The notes: generated by a model not told the origin, from the letters alone. A DNA stretch of 64,000 bases from an uncultured Eubacteriales bacterium (GCA_949293815.1 CASFEZ010000002.1:47154-111153); one strand, 5' to 3'. Positions 25,659 through 35,276 are shown, counted from the first letter of the stretch. Translations and numbers: made by a program.

Positions 25659-26157
25659 CAAAATACCACTCCTTTAAGTCCTTTTTCAGTTTTTCTCTTG
25701 CTCTGCTCAGCCGGACGGTGACGGCAGAGCTGCTCACATGCAGGGCGCGCGCGATATCTTTCACGCTCATATCGCTGTAATAAAACAGCAAAATCACTTC
25801 CCGGTATTTCTCGTCCAGGGCGAGAACAGCCCGCACGACCGTATCATCTTCCCCCATAGCCGGTTCATATCCCGCCTCGGGCAGCGTACAGTCGGAAAAA
25901 GCGAGCGGCTTTTTCTTCCGGTATTCAGAGCGGCAGACATTGGCGGCAATGGCGTAAAGCCAGGTTTTGACGCTGCTTGTTCCTTTGAATTTCGGCAGCG
26001 CCTGATATGCGCGTAAAAAAGTTTCCTGAAAAGCGTCCTCGGCAAGCTGCACATCCTTTAAATACAGATAGCACAGGCGCAAAATTCCGTCGCCGTGTTC
26101 CGCCATCAGTGCTTCTATGGTTTGCGCTTGCCGGTTGTTTGCCAAAGGCGCAGGCAT
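25630..26157 (-). CDS. ECF-type RNA polymerase sigma factor
   Basis: 175 residues from ATG 26157, which is 7 bases from the GGGGG ribosome binding site; ATGs at 26163 and 26175 are alternatives. Region 2 is seen as HGDGILRLCYLYLKDVQLAEDAFQ-x-x-F and TWLYAIAANVCRSEYR. Region 4 is VLALDEKYREVILLFYYSDMSVKDIARALHV, with the recognition helix at SSSAVTVRLSRAREKL. Partner of the overlapping DUF4179-type gene. Such pairs usually autoregulate and respond to envelope stress, though targets are not visible here. Confidence 0.92.
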   Translation of the reverse strand: MPAPLANNRQAQTIEALMAEHGDGILRLCYLYLKDVQLAEDAFQETFLRAYQALPKFKGTSSVKTWLYAIAANVCRSEYRKKKPLAFSDCTLPEAGYEPAMGEDDTVVRAVLALDEKYREVILLFYYSDMSVKDIARALHVSSSAVTVRLSRAREKLKKDLKEWYFDEPIETGCG

Positions 26158-26292
26158 TTGCATTCCCCCTTTCAAAAACTTAGACGCTGTACAAAAGCAT
26201 TTTACTACACCGCCCGTAAAAATTTTTTCGTTTTCCTGCCTTCTTCAAAAAAATGGCGGATAACCGTTCCTTTGCGCCGTCTGTGCGCAAAA

Positions 26293-26314
26293 CGCGCCCC
26301 GGACGGGGGGCGCG
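26293..26314. repeat. GC-rich hairpin upstream of spoIIGA
   Basis: CGCGCCCC/GGGGCGCG with a 6-base loop, flanked by AAAA on both sides. It lies between the divergent ECF sigma gene and spoIIGA, about 30 bases before the spoIIGA -10. Confidence 0.55.
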
Positions 26315-26371
26315 AAAACGACATTTTTTGTCGGGCGGGACTGGTATAATGCTCACTGAGGAGGCGGGGCG

Positions 26372-27358
26372 ATGGAAACGGTCATCTATGTGGATGTGCT
26401 GGTGGTTTTGAATTTTATCATAACCTATCTGCTGCTGTTGTGTACCGCCTCGGCGCTCCGGCTGTCGCCGTCGGCCGTTCGGCTGTTTTTCGGCTCCTTG
26501 CTGGGGGGTGTTTCCTCTCTGATGATTTTTTTACCGCCGCTTCCGCTGCCGCTTACCCTCGTTTGCAAAGCGGCTATCTGCGCCCTGATTACCCTTACCG
26601 CGCTGCCTGCCGGCAGCTTGCGGCTCTTTTTGCGCAACGGAGCGTTTTTTCTTTTGACCAATGTGCTGTTCGCGGGCATTATCTTTGCGCTGATGTGCAT
26701 TTTTTCGCCCGGCGGGGTGCAAATGAACAACGGCGCGGTCTATTTGGAGCTGAATTTCTTTTCCCTGTTGGGGACGGCGGTGCTCAGCTTTGTACTGGTC
26801 AGCGTGTACAACCACTATCTCAGGCGGCAAAAAATGCGGGAAGAGATTGTGCAAATGACGGTATTTGTGGGCGGGCGGCAATTCACCTGCCGGGCTCTTT
26901 ACGATTCCGGCAACCGGCTGACCGACGGCTATTTCGGCGCACCGGTGGCGGTGGTGCATTTTGATGTGGTGAAGGAATTTTTACCCTATGAGCTGCTGCC
27001 GTTCTTTTCCGGTGAGATTTATGATATTTATGCGTGCAGCCGGGAGTGGAGCGGGCGTATTCGCTTTCTTCCCACCGAAACGGTGGGCGGGGAAGGGCTG
27101 CTGCCGTGTTTTCGCAGCGATGCGATTGAAATACATACCAAATCCCATACCTATATCGCCCGCCGCGCCCTGGTGGCGGTTACGATCAAAGGGTTTCAAA
27201 ATACGGACTATTCGGCTCTTGTGGGGCCGGATATGTTTTCCGATGAAATAAAGGGTGAGAAAAATGAAGGTTCGGAAAACCATGCGTCAGCTGAAAAGAT
27301 GGCTGATGTATCGGGTCATATCGGCAAAAGGGTTGAAAGGGCTGAAAAGCCTGTTTGA
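26372..27358 (+). CDS. spoIIGA: Sigma-E processing peptidase SpoIIGA
   Basis: 328 residues. Five hydrophobic helices in residues ~1-150 are followed by a cytoplasmic aspartic-protease domain with the active-site motif D178-S-G-N (D183 in B. subtilis). The GxDxF-type end ([12 protein letters not shown]) matches family C-termini. It cleaves pro-sigma-E in the mother cell after the forespore signal SpoIIR. GAGGAGG precedes the ATG and a TATAAT lies at 26345-26350. No clear -35 is present, as expected if Spo0A activates it; TTTTGTCGGG just upstream only partly matches a Spo0A box. Its last 95 bases overlap sigE. Confidence 0.92.
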   Translation: METVIYVDVLVVLNFIITYLLLLCTASALRLSPSAVRLFFGSLLGGVSSLMIFLPPLPLPLTLVCKAAICALITLTALPAGSLRLFLRNGAFFLLTNVLFAGIIFALMCIFSPGGVQMNNGAVYLELNFFSLLGTAVLSFVLVSVYNHYLRRQKMREEIVQMTVFVGGRQFTCRALYDSGNRLTDGYFGAPVAVVHFDVVKEFLPYELLPFFSGEIYDIYACSREWSGRIRFLPTETVGGEGLLPCFRSDAIEIHTKSHTYIARRALVAVTIKGFQNTDYSALVGPDMFSDEIKGEKNEGSENHASAEKMADVSGHIGKRVERAEKPV

Positions 27359-28004
27359 AATTTATTATATCAACGGGCCCCAGTCCCTGCCGCCGCCGCT
27401 GAAAAAGGACGCGGAGGAGGACTGTGTGCGGCGCGCCGCCCAGGGTGAGGAAAAGGCAAGAGATTTGCTGATTACCCATAATCTGCGGCTGGTGGTGTAT
27501 ATTGCCAAAAAATTTGAAAACACCGGCACCGGCATCGAGGATTTAATTTCCATCGGCACCATTGGTCTGATCAAGGCGGTCAATACCTTTAAGCCGGATA
27601 AAAACATCAAGCTGGCCACCTATGCTTCCCGCTGTATTGAAAACGAAATTTTGATGTTCCTGCGCAAAACCTCTTCGCGGAAAAATGAAATTTCGCTGGA
27701 TGAACCGCTGCATGTGGACTGGGACGGCAACGAGCTGCTGCTGTCCGATGTATTGGCGGATGAGGACAACCGGGTCAGCGAGCAGATTGAGGGCGAGGAC
27801 GAGCGCAGTCTGCTGCTGCGAACCATCGCCCGGCTGCCGGAACGGGATAAATTGATTGTGAATATGCGGTTCGGGCTTTGCGGCTTTGAGGAGCATACGC
27901 AGAAAGAGGTTGCCGATTTGATGGGTATTTCCCAAAGCTACATATCCCGCCTGGAAAAACGCATCATCAACCGCCTGAAATCCGATATGGAAAAAGCGGT
28001 TTAA
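27264..28004 (+). CDS. sigE: Sporulation sigma factor sigma-E (pro-form)
   Basis: 246 residues from the ATG at 27264. Strong match to the family throughout: [60 protein letters not shown], and the region 4 helix [16 protein letters not shown]. The first ~30 residues are the basic, amphipathic pro-sequence removed by SpoIIGA, with the expected cleavage zone just before YYINGPQ. It directs early mother-cell transcription, including spoIVA in Bacillus and Clostridia. It is co-transcribed with and overlaps spoIIGA by 95 bases. sigG, which often follows in other genomes, is not next; an ABC exporter is. Confidence 0.96.
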   Translation: MKVRKTMRQLKRWLMYRVISAKGLKGLKSLFEIYYINGPQSLPPPLKKDAEEDCVRRAAQGEEKARDLLITHNLRLVVYIAKKFENTGTGIEDLISIGTIGLIKAVNTFKPDKNIKLATYASRCIENEILMFLRKTSSRKNEISLDEPLHVDWDGNELLLSDVLADEDNRVSEQIEGEDERSLLLRTIARLPERDKLIVNMRFGLCGFEEHTQKEVADLMGISQSYISRLEKRIINRLKSDMEKAV

Positions 28005-28013
28005 CAGATAAAA

Positions 28014-28049
28014 GTCGAAACGGGGCAAAAATGCCCGGTTTCGACTTTT
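28014..28049 (+). terminator. Terminator of spoIIGA-sigE
   Basis: GTCGAAACGGGGC pairs with GCCCGGTTTCGAC (one mismatch), loop AAAAAT, followed by TTTTCTG. Confidence 0.85.
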
Positions 28050-28056
28050 CTGCTGC

Positions 28057-28086
28057 TTGACGGACAGTAATATTTTACTTTATAAT
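28057..28086 (+). promoter_or_regulatory. Sigma-A promoter of the single ABC exporter gene
   Basis: TTGACG (28057-28062), an 18-bp spacer, TATAAT (28081-28086), about 35 bases before the start codon. Confidence 0.75.
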
Positions 28087-28121
28087 AAAAGAATCAAAGA
28101 AAAGTACGGGAGGAAAAGCCT

Positions 28122-29843
28122 ATGCTGAAACGGTTTCTTTCCTATTATAAGCCGCATAAAAAGATTTTTGCGCTGGATATGGGCGCATCGTTTTTGGTTT
28201 CCACCATCGGCATATTTTATCCGATGGTCACGCGCACGATGCTCAACGATCTCATTCCGAACCGTAACTACCGTATGGTTGTGTTGTTTGCCTTGATGCT
28301 TTTGGGGCTGTATCTGGTGCGTATGCTGCTAAACTATTTTATTCAATATCAGGGGCATGTTATGGGCGTTAAAATGCAGGCGCAAATGCGGCGGGATATG
28401 TTTGTGCACCTGGAAAAGCTGCCCTATCGTTTTTATGATGACCATGAAACCGGCAAAATTATGTCCCGCATGACCAACGATTTGATGGATATCAGTGAAT
28501 TGGCGCACCACGGACCGGAAAATTTAATTATCTCTGTTATTTCCATATTAACCTCTTTTGCCTATCTGTCAACCATTAATTTCTACTTAACGCTGATTAT
28601 TTTTATTTGTGTGCCGTTTTTGGTGCTGTTGTGCTCCGCGCTGCGGTTAAAAATGAAGAATGCCTTTCGGGAAAGCCGTGTGGCGGTAGCAAAAATCAAT
28701 GCTGCATTGGAAAGCAGCATCTCCGGCATCCGGGTAACCAAAGCGTTTACGAATGCAAAAAAAGAGCAGGAAAAATTTGAAGAGGGAAATACGGATTTTG
28801 TGCAAGCGCGGAGCCGCGCTTATAAGGCGATGGGGCAGTTTCACTCCATGACCACATTCATTACCGATATATTTAATGTATTGGTGCTCCTCGCCGGTGG
28901 CTTTTTCCTTTATCGTGAGCAAATCAATTTTGCCGACTATTCCGCCTTTATTGTTTCCGTTAACCTCTTTTTAACGCCGGTAACAACATTGATCAACTTT
29001 ATGGAACAGTATCAAAACGGGGTGACCGGATTTGAACGCTTTTTGGAAATTGTGGATGCCCCGCCGGAGGAGGATTTGCCCGGTGCAAAGGATGCGGGAA
29101 GGCTACAGGGGCGCATTGAGCTGCAGCATGTGACTTACGGTTATGGCGATGGGCGGAATGTACTGCACGATGTAAGCCTGACCATTGAAAAAGGGAAAAC
29201 CTTTGCGCTGGTTGGTCCAAGCGGCGGCGGCAAGACAACCATTTGCCATTTGATTCCCCGTTTTTATCCGGTAGAGCAAGGGCGGATTTTAATTGACGGC
29301 GCGGATATTCGCGCGTTTACCATGGATTCCCTGCGTAAAAATATCGGCATTGTTCAGCAAGATGTGTTTCTTTTTAATACCAGTATTCGGGAAAATATTC
29401 TTTACGGTCGTCCGGACGCCACAGAGGAAGAGGTTATTCAGGCCGCCAAACGGGCGAATATCCATACATACATCTGCTCGCTTGAGAACGGCTATGATAC
29501 CGAAATCGGCGAGCGGGGCGTGCGGCTTTCCGGCGGACAGAAACAGCGGCTGAGCATCGCTCGGGTTTTTTTGAAAGATCCAGCTGTTTTGATTTTGGAT
29601 GAGGCTACTTCAGCGCTGGATAACACCACGGAAATCCTGATTCAACAGGCGTTGGACGAGCTCTGCCGAGGACGCACAACGCTGATTGTTGCCCATCGGC
29701 TGTCTACTGTTAAAAAAGCCGATGAAATTGCGGTAATAGATGGCGGCAGAATTGTGGAATTGGGCAGACATGAACAGCTTTTGGCACAGAATGGTATGTA
29801 TGCGGAACTTTATCGCTTGCAGTTCCGCGAAACAGAAAACTGA
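28122..29843 (+). CDS. ABC exporter, fused membrane and ATPase domains
   Basis: 573 residues. Residues ~1-310 form a six-helix type IV exporter domain, and ~330-573 the ATPase. The Walker A is GPSGGGKTT, the Q-loop VQQDVFLF, the signature LSGGQKQR, the Walker B VLILDEATSALD, and the H-loop VAHRLST. All catalytic residues are canonical, so it should work as a homodimer, unlike the paired exporter at 31762-35243. It belongs to the MsbA/LmrA-like multidrug or lipid exporters; the substrate is not evident. It has its own promoter. Confidence 0.92.
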   Translation: MLKRFLSYYKPHKKIFALDMGASFLVSTIGIFYPMVTRTMLNDLIPNRNYRMVVLFALMLLGLYLVRMLLNYFIQYQGHVMGVKMQAQMRRDMFVHLEKLPYRFYDDHETGKIMSRMTNDLMDISELAHHGPENLIISVISILTSFAYLSTINFYLTLIIFICVPFLVLLCSALRLKMKNAFRESRVAVAKINAALESSISGIRVTKAFTNAKKEQEKFEEGNTDFVQARSRAYKAMGQFHSMTTFITDIFNVLVLLAGGFFLYREQINFADYSAFIVSVNLFLTPVTTLINFMEQYQNGVTGFERFLEIVDAPPEEDLPGAKDAGRLQGRIELQHVTYGYGDGRNVLHDVSLTIEKGKTFALVGPSGGGKTTICHLIPRFYPVEQGRILIDGADIRAFTMDSLRKNIGIVQQDVFLFNTSIRENILYGRPDATEEEVIQAAKRANIHTYICSLENGYDTEIGERGVRLSGGQKQRLSIARVFLKDPAVLILDEATSALDNTTEILIQQALDELCRGRTTLIVAHRLSTVKKADEIAVIDGGRIVELGRHEQLLAQNGMYAELYRLQFRETEN

Positions 29844-29847
29844 GCGT

Positions 29848-31038
29848 TTAGCGTACCATCCGGCAGGCGGCGATATAGCAGACCCAATCTGAAAGCAGCG
29901 CGGCGGGCAGGGTGCAGCCGGTGTTTTTAACGCCGATGCTGCCGTAATACACCGTCATGGCGTAAAAGGTGGTTTCCGAAGCGCCGCTAATCACCGCAGC
30001 CTGCCGCGCAAGCAGGGAATCCGCGCCATAGGTGGACAGAATGTTTTGGTATACGGAAACCCCGCCGCTGCCGGATAAGGGGCGCAATAGGCACAGCGGA
30101 AGAAGCTCGGGCGGAATTCCCAAAAGATTGCCGACCGGCGTCAATAGCCGTACCAAAAGTGCCATTGCGCCCGAGGTTTGCAGCATGGAAACCGCCGTCA
30201 CCAGTGCACACAGCGAGGGCAGCAGCCCGGCAGCCGTTGAAAGCCCGTTTTTTGCGCCCGAAAGGAAGCAGTCAAAGACCGGTGTTTTTTTTACAAGTCC
30301 CCAAAGCAAAATGCCGCCCACGACCACCGGCAGGGCGGCGTTCCCGATGGTATCCAGCACATTCGCAAAGCCCGCGGGCAGCGCCAACAGCAGAGCGGGC
30401 AGCGCAAGACCATAGAGCGCGCCCGCCTTTGTCTTTTTCGCTTTTTGTTTGCGCAGTTTTCTCTTTTTCCCGCTCAATAGAACCGCAACCCCCATCCCTG
30501 CGCCCAGCGAGAGCAGCGAAACAACCCAGACCGGCAGCAGGATGTCGAAAGGGGTCTCGCTTCCGGCCTCGGCGCGCAAAGCCGCCGCCGTGGTAGGAAT
30601 CAGCTGAATAGAGGCGGTGTTCATGACCACAAAGCGAATCATCTCGCCGGTGGCCGTTTCGGGGTCGCCAGGGTTTTCTTTTTGCAGCTCCTCCATGGCG
30701 CGCAGCCCCAGGGGCGTAGCAGCGTTTCCCAGCCCCAAAAGGTTCGCGGTCACATTCATGCAAATGGCGCGAAAAGCGGGTGAATCCCGGTCAAGGGACG
30801 GAAAAACCGCCGAAAGCAGCGGGGAGAGCAGCCGGTTCACGCCGCCGCTCAATCCGGATTTTTCCGCAATTTCTGCAAGCCCGCTCCACAGCGTCAGCGC
30901 GCCGGTCAAGGTTAAAATCAATTGCACGCTGTCTGAAGCACCGCTGAAAATGCCGTTTGTCAGCGCGGCGGTACTGCCGGAAAAGAAAGCGGTTACCACC
31001 GAAAAAATCACCATAACCGCCCACAAGGTGTTCATCAT
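29848..31038 (-). CDS. spmAB: Fused spore maturation protein SpmA-SpmB
   Basis: 396 residues with about ten hydrophobic segments. The N-terminal half (to ~195) matches SpmA: a nucleoside-recognition (gate) domain with LLGLGNAATPLGLRAMEEL and MNTASIQLIPTT. The C-terminal half (~215-396) matches SpmB: LLPLCLLRPLSGSGGV and ISGASETTFYAMTVYYGS. A lysine/arginine-rich linker (GKKRKLRKQKAKKTKAG) joins them. In Bacillus spmA and spmB are separate adjacent genes needed for proper spore core dehydration; here they are one reading frame. It is convergent with the ABC exporter gene, five bases apart. Confidence 0.88.
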   Translation of the reverse strand: MMNTLWAVMVIFSVVTAFFSGSTAALTNGIFSGASDSVQLILTLTGALTLWSGLAEIAEKSGLSGGVNRLLSPLLSAVFPSLDRDSPAFRAICMNVTANLLGLGNAATPLGLRAMEELQKENPGDPETATGEMIRFVVMNTASIQLIPTTAAALRAEAGSETPFDILLPVWVVSLLSLGAGMGVAVLLSGKKRKLRKQKAKKTKAGALYGLALPALLLALPAGFANVLDTIGNAALPVVVGGILLWGLVKKTPVFDCFLSGAKNGLSTAAGLLPSLCALVTAVSMLQTSGAMALLVRLLTPVGNLLGIPPELLPLCLLRPLSGSGGVSVYQNILSTYGADSLLARQAAVISGASETTFYAMTVYYGSIGVKNTGCTLPAALLSDWVCYIAACRMVR

Positions 31039-31122
31039 AGCCCATCGCCCCGAAAAATAGTTTCCGTTTCAGCCTATGCGCCAAAAAAGCAGAATATTCC
31101 CTACGGAAACCAAAGACAAGCA

Positions 31123-31160
31123 GCCCCTTTCCCGCCGCAGAAAGCAGCCGGAAAAGGGGC
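31123..31160 (-). terminator. Weak hairpin between flavodoxin and spmAB genes
   Basis: GCCCCTTTCCCG and CGGAAAAGGGGC pair imperfectly around a 14-base loop. There is no T-run on either strand. Confidence 0.4.
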
Positions 31161-31190
31161 ATATGTTTTTAATGGCAGTGTGTTTGTCTG

Positions 31191-31715
31191 TTACGCCGGA
31201 CCAAGCCAGGTCAGCAGCGGCTGCAAATAGACCGGGTCGGTCCAGTCGCAGCTTTTGCCCGCCGCGCGCATCAGCGCTCTCATCCATGGTTCGTACTCGG
31301 ACGGGTCTTTTTTCGCCAGGGATTTTTGCAGCATTTTACAAAGGGTGCGGTCAACGGCGGTCATGGCGCCCTCGTCCCAGGCGCCTCTGCCGTAAAACAG
31401 GGGAATGTTCCCAAGGTCGCCCCGCAGGTTATTCTTTTTTACATCCTCGAGAGCCTTTTCGTCATAAGGGGACGCGCCGACGCAAAAGATAGCCACCTTC
31501 TTTCCGGCAAGAAGCGCCTGATTTTTGCGCAGCACGGAAAGACCGGAAATACCGGACGCATAAATCGCGCCGCAGAGAATCAGCGGTTCCCCGTTTGCAA
31601 TCTCGGTTTTGGTGGCTTCTTTGGCGGGCAAAACCACAAAGCCGGTTTTTTCGCCCAGCCAGTCCGCGTATTTTTTGGTAGATCCGTATTTGGAGCGGTA
31701 TAAAATCAAACCCAT
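31191..31715 (-). CDS. Flavodoxin-like protein (protoporphyrinogen oxidase/HemG-related)
   Basis: 174 residues from the ATG at 31715 (a TTG at 31724 is too close to AAAGGA). The N-terminal FMN phosphate loop YRSKYGSTKKYADWL is of the Flavodoxin_5 type, followed by CGAIYASGISGL and IFCVGASPY. The family includes HemG-like menaquinone-dependent oxidases but many clostridial members are uncharacterised; an electron-transfer role is likely. No haem genes are nearby. It is transcribed with the downstream spmAB or alone. Confidence 0.78.
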   Translation of the reverse strand: MGLILYRSKYGSTKKYADWLGEKTGFVVLPAKEATKTEIANGEPLILCGAIYASGISGLSVLRKNQALLAGKKVAIFCVGASPYDEKALEDVKKNNLRGDLGNIPLFYGRGAWDEGAMTAVDRTLCKMLQKSLAKKDPSEYEPWMRALMRAAGKSCDWTDPVYLQPLLTWLGPA

Positions 31716-31761
31716 TGCCGTCAAATCCTTTCTATGGTTTCTGCCCGTTGGGCGATATGCC

Positions 31762-33507
31762 TTAAACCTTCATAAACTGGCTTTCATACAGATTTTTATA
31801 AAACCCGTTCTGTGCCAAAAGGGATTGGTGGGTGCCGGTTTCGATGATATTGCCGTCTTTCATTACAAGAATCAAATCCGCCTCCCGAATGGTCGAAAGC
31901 CGGTGCGCCACAATAAAGGAGGTGCGCCCCTGCATCAGCTTGGAAAAATCTTCGGTAATCAGCAGCTCGGTTCTCGTATCAATGGAGGAGGTCGCCTCGT
32001 CCAGGATAAGCATCGGCGGCGGGCAGAGCATGACCCGGGTAATGCACAATAGCTGCTTCTGCCCTTCCGAAAGCCCGTCAAAATCCTTGCCCAGCACCGT
32101 ATCATAGCCCTTGGGCAGACGCTTGATAAAACTGTGGGCGCCGCTGCTCTTCGCGGCGGCTTTGATTTGCTCGTCTGTCACATCCGTTTTGCCCATCACA
32201 ATATTTTCCCGAATGGAGGCGTTTTTAATCCAGGTATCCTGTAAAACCATGCCGAACTGCTCCCGCAGATTTTTGCGGGGAATATCATAAATGCTGACCC
32301 CGTCGATTAAAATATCGCCGCTGTCCGCGTCATAAAAGCGCATCAGCAGATTGATCAGGGTCGTTTTGCCGCATCCGGTGGGACCGACAATGGCGACACG
32401 CTGTCCGGCTTTGACAGAAAAGCTGATATTTTGCAAGAGCGGTTTGTCTTTCTCATAGGAGAAGCAGACCTTTCGGAACTGTACCTCGCCGCGAATATCG
32501 GAAAGCTGCGCGTTTGCTTTGTCCGGCTCCTCCGGTGCTTCCTCAATCAGCTCAAATACCCGCCTAGCGCAGGCCAGGGCGTTTTGCAGCTCGGTAATCA
32601 CCGAGGAAATATCGTTGAACGGCTTGGTGTATTGGGTGGCATAGCTCAAAAAACAGGTAAAGCTGCCCACGGAAAAAACGCCGCCGGTGCCCAGAACCGC
32701 CAGCGCCCCCACCAGCGTCACCCCCGCGTAGACCACCGAATTGACAAAGCGGGTCACCGGATTGGTCAGGGAGGAATAAAAGGTGGCTTTCAGCGCATAG
32801 GAAGCCAGAGTTTGATTGGTCTCGTCAAAGGCGCGGATGGCGTTTTCTTCCTGACAGAAGGCTTTAATCACCTTCTGGCTGCCGAGACGCTCGTTGATAT
32901 AGGCGGTCTGGCGCCCTTTTGCCTCGGACTGCTTACGGAACATGGAATAGGTGCGCTTGGAAATGAAGCGGGCGGCAAATAACGACAGGGGCGTTACCAA
33001 TACCACCACAAGGGTAATCCGAACATCAATACTCAGCATAAACACAATGGTGCCCACAATGGTCGTCAGCCCCGAAAACAGCTGGGAAAAGCCCAAAAGC
33101 AGTCCCTCCGACAGCGTATCGGTATCGGCAATAACCCGGCTCATCAAATCGCCGTGGGGGTGATTATCCAAGAATTTTAGCGGCAGCGTTTCAATGCGCC
33201 GTATCGCGTCCACGCGAATATCCCGCACAATGTCCGAGGTAATGCGGTTGTTGATTACATTTTGCAGCCACTGCACAATCGCTGTAGCAAGAATAATACC
33301 GGAGCCCTGTATAATGAGCTTGGTCATGGCGGTATAATCCACCTGCCCGGGCGCGACAATGCAGTCAATCATATCGCCGAACAGCACCGGCAAAAACAGC
33401 ATCAGCACCGCACTTATGAGGGAAAACAGCAGCGAGAGCACAGCGGCAAATTTGTATTTTCCAATATAGTTAAATACCTTTTTCAAGGTCGATTCCTTTT
33501 TCTTCAT
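31762..33507 (-). CDS. Heterodimeric ABC exporter, subunit with consensus Walker B
   Basis: 581 residues: six-helix exporter domain then ATPase. The Walker A is GPTGCGKTT, the Walker B MLILDEATSSID with the catalytic Glu, and the H-loop VAHRLST. The signature is LSEGQKQ, with Glu replacing the usual Gly. In heterodimeric exporters such as TM287/288 and BmrCD, the subunit with an intact Walker B carries a deviating signature like this, which contributes to the degenerate ATP site. It overlaps the partner gene by 4 bases (ATGA). Probable role: drug, peptide or lipid export. Confidence 0.92.
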   Translation of the reverse strand: MKKKESTLKKVFNYIGKYKFAAVLSLLFSLISAVLMLFLPVLFGDMIDCIVAPGQVDYTAMTKLIIQGSGIILATAIVQWLQNVINNRITSDIVRDIRVDAIRRIETLPLKFLDNHPHGDLMSRVIADTDTLSEGLLLGFSQLFSGLTTIVGTIVFMLSIDVRITLVVVLVTPLSLFAARFISKRTYSMFRKQSEAKGRQTAYINERLGSQKVIKAFCQEENAIRAFDETNQTLASYALKATFYSSLTNPVTRFVNSVVYAGVTLVGALAVLGTGGVFSVGSFTCFLSYATQYTKPFNDISSVITELQNALACARRVFELIEEAPEEPDKANAQLSDIRGEVQFRKVCFSYEKDKPLLQNISFSVKAGQRVAIVGPTGCGKTTLINLLMRFYDADSGDILIDGVSIYDIPRKNLREQFGMVLQDTWIKNASIRENIVMGKTDVTDEQIKAAAKSSGAHSFIKRLPKGYDTVLGKDFDGLSEGQKQLLCITRVMLCPPPMLILDEATSSIDTRTELLITEDFSKLMQGRTSFIVAHRLSTIREADLILVMKDGNIIETGTHQSLLAQNGFYKNLYESQFMKV

Positions 33508-35243
33508 GCCATCGCCGCCTCCTCGTCCGGGTATTGGGACAGATGAATCTGCCGGTAAATGTCACAGGAGGCGAGCAGCTGCTCATGGGTGCCGCAGCCG
33601 GCAACCTGCCCGTCGTCCAGCACCAGAATCCTGTCGCAGTCCTTGACGGAAACCGTCCGCTGGGAAACCATAAAGATACAGGGGTTTTCGGGCAGCGCCG
33701 CCAGAGCGGTGCGCAGGCGGTAGTCCGTGGCGTAGTCCAGCGCGCTGGAGCTGTCGTCCAAGATTAGGATTTCCGGCTTTTTCACCAGCGCCCGGGCGAT
33801 GGCAAGTCTTTGCTTTTGCCCGCCGGATAAGTTGCCGCCGTTTTCGCTGATAACGAAATCCAGCGCGCCCTCTTTTTCCTGTACAAAATCCAGCGCCTGG
33901 GCGTTTTGCAGTGCCGCGCGGATTTCCTCATCCGTGGCGTCGGCGTTGCCCCATTTCATATTTTCCCGCACCGTACCGCTGAACAGCACCGCCTTTTGGG
34001 GTACAACGCCAATCCGGCTCCGAAGGCGGCTCTTTGGTACATCGGAAAGCGGGATGCCGTGATAGCAAATTTTCCCCTCCTGCGCCTCATAAAAGCGGGG
34101 AATCAGGTTGACCAAAGTGGTTTTGCCCGAACCGGTACCGCCGATAATCCCGATGCGGCTGCCGGGCTGTACCGTCAGATTGATATGGGAAAGCGCAGGC
34201 TCCGCCCCGTCGTGATAGGTAAAGCTGACGTCCTCCATGGTAAGCAACGGCGCACCTTCAACCGGCGCGGGCATGGCTTTGTCTGGCTCGTGGCTGTCTT
34301 CTGCCGGAGCGGTAATCAGCTCCGCCGTTCTGGTGGCCGAGGCGGCGGCCTTGGTCATGGTAATAATTAAATCCGCCAGCTTAATCAGTTCAACCAGAAT
34401 TTTCGCCATGTAGTTATACAGCGCTACCACTTCGCCCTGGCTCAGCTCGCCGCCGTCCACCTTCAGCGCACCGATATAAATCAGCAGAATCGTGGCAAAA
34501 TTGATGATGATATAGGTCGAGGGGGTCAGCAGCGCGGTAATGCGCCCGGTGAATTTTTGCAGCTTCGCCAGCGCTTCGGCGGTGGCGGAAAAATCCCGCA
34601 CCTCTTTGTCCTCGTTGCGAAAGGCGCGAATCACCCGCGCACCCCGCAAATTATCGCCGGTGGCCTTGGTCAGCTTATCCAGCTTCCCCTGTACCGCCTT
34701 AAACAACCGAATCCCCGCCACCATAATGCCGAATACAATAATCGACAATAGCGGCACCGTTCCGGCAAAGACCAGCGCGCTTTTGGTGTCAATCAGAAAA
34801 GCGGCAATCACCGAGCCGAACACCACAAAGGGCGAGCGCAAAAACAGCCGCAGCGTCATATTCACCCCGGACTGTACCCGGTCGATATCGCCGGTAATGC
34901 GGGTGATGATGGACGGCGTGCCGAATGCGTCAATCTGGGAATAGGAAAAATCCTGCACCCGCGAAAACGCCGCCAGCCGCAGCCGGGAGGCAAAGCCGAT
35001 GGCAGCTTTGGCGGAAAAATACTGCGCCGTTACCGAAAACAGCAGTCCCAACAGCCCCAGCAGCGCCACATAGATCGAATAGCGGATAATAAACGAGCGA
35101 TCCCCTGCGCCAATCCCCAAATCGATAATATCCGCCACCAGTATCGGCACAAACAGCTCCAGCAGCGCCTCAATCAGCTTAAACAGCGGCGCCAGCACGC
35201 ATTCGGTGCGATAGCCTTTCATATATACAAACAGTTTTTTCAT
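33504..35243 (-). CDS. Heterodimeric ABC exporter, subunit with degenerate Walker B
   Basis: 579 residues. The exporter domain is followed by an ATPase with Walker A GGTGSGKTT, signature LSGGQKQR and Walker B ILILDDSSSALD. The catalytic Glu after Walker B is Asp here, and the H-loop histidine is replaced (VSQRTVS instead of the usual AHR). Both are hallmarks of the non-hydrolysing site in heterodimeric exporters. First gene of the pair; a promoter lies at 35277-35306. No MarR regulator gene accompanies it, but a small inverted repeat (CAATCTTGATTG) sits between promoter and start. Confidence 0.93.
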   Translation of the reverse strand: MKKLFVYMKGYRTECVLAPLFKLIEALLELFVPILVADIIDLGIGAGDRSFIIRYSIYVALLGLLGLLFSVTAQYFSAKAAIGFASRLRLAAFSRVQDFSYSQIDAFGTPSIITRITGDIDRVQSGVNMTLRLFLRSPFVVFGSVIAAFLIDTKSALVFAGTVPLLSIIVFGIMVAGIRLFKAVQGKLDKLTKATGDNLRGARVIRAFRNEDKEVRDFSATAEALAKLQKFTGRITALLTPSTYIIINFATILLIYIGALKVDGGELSQGEVVALYNYMAKILVELIKLADLIITMTKAAASATRTAELITAPAEDSHEPDKAMPAPVEGAPLLTMEDVSFTYHDGAEPALSHINLTVQPGSRIGIIGGTGSGKTTLVNLIPRFYEAQEGKICYHGIPLSDVPKSRLRSRIGVVPQKAVLFSGTVRENMKWGNADATDEEIRAALQNAQALDFVQEKEGALDFVISENGGNLSGGQKQRLAIARALVKKPEILILDDSSSALDYATDYRLRTALAALPENPCIFMVSQRTVSVKDCDRILVLDDGQVAGCGTHEQLLASCDIYRQIHLSQYPDEEAAMA

Positions 35244-35276
35244 ATCTCATAATCCAATCTTGATTGATTTGCTTGT

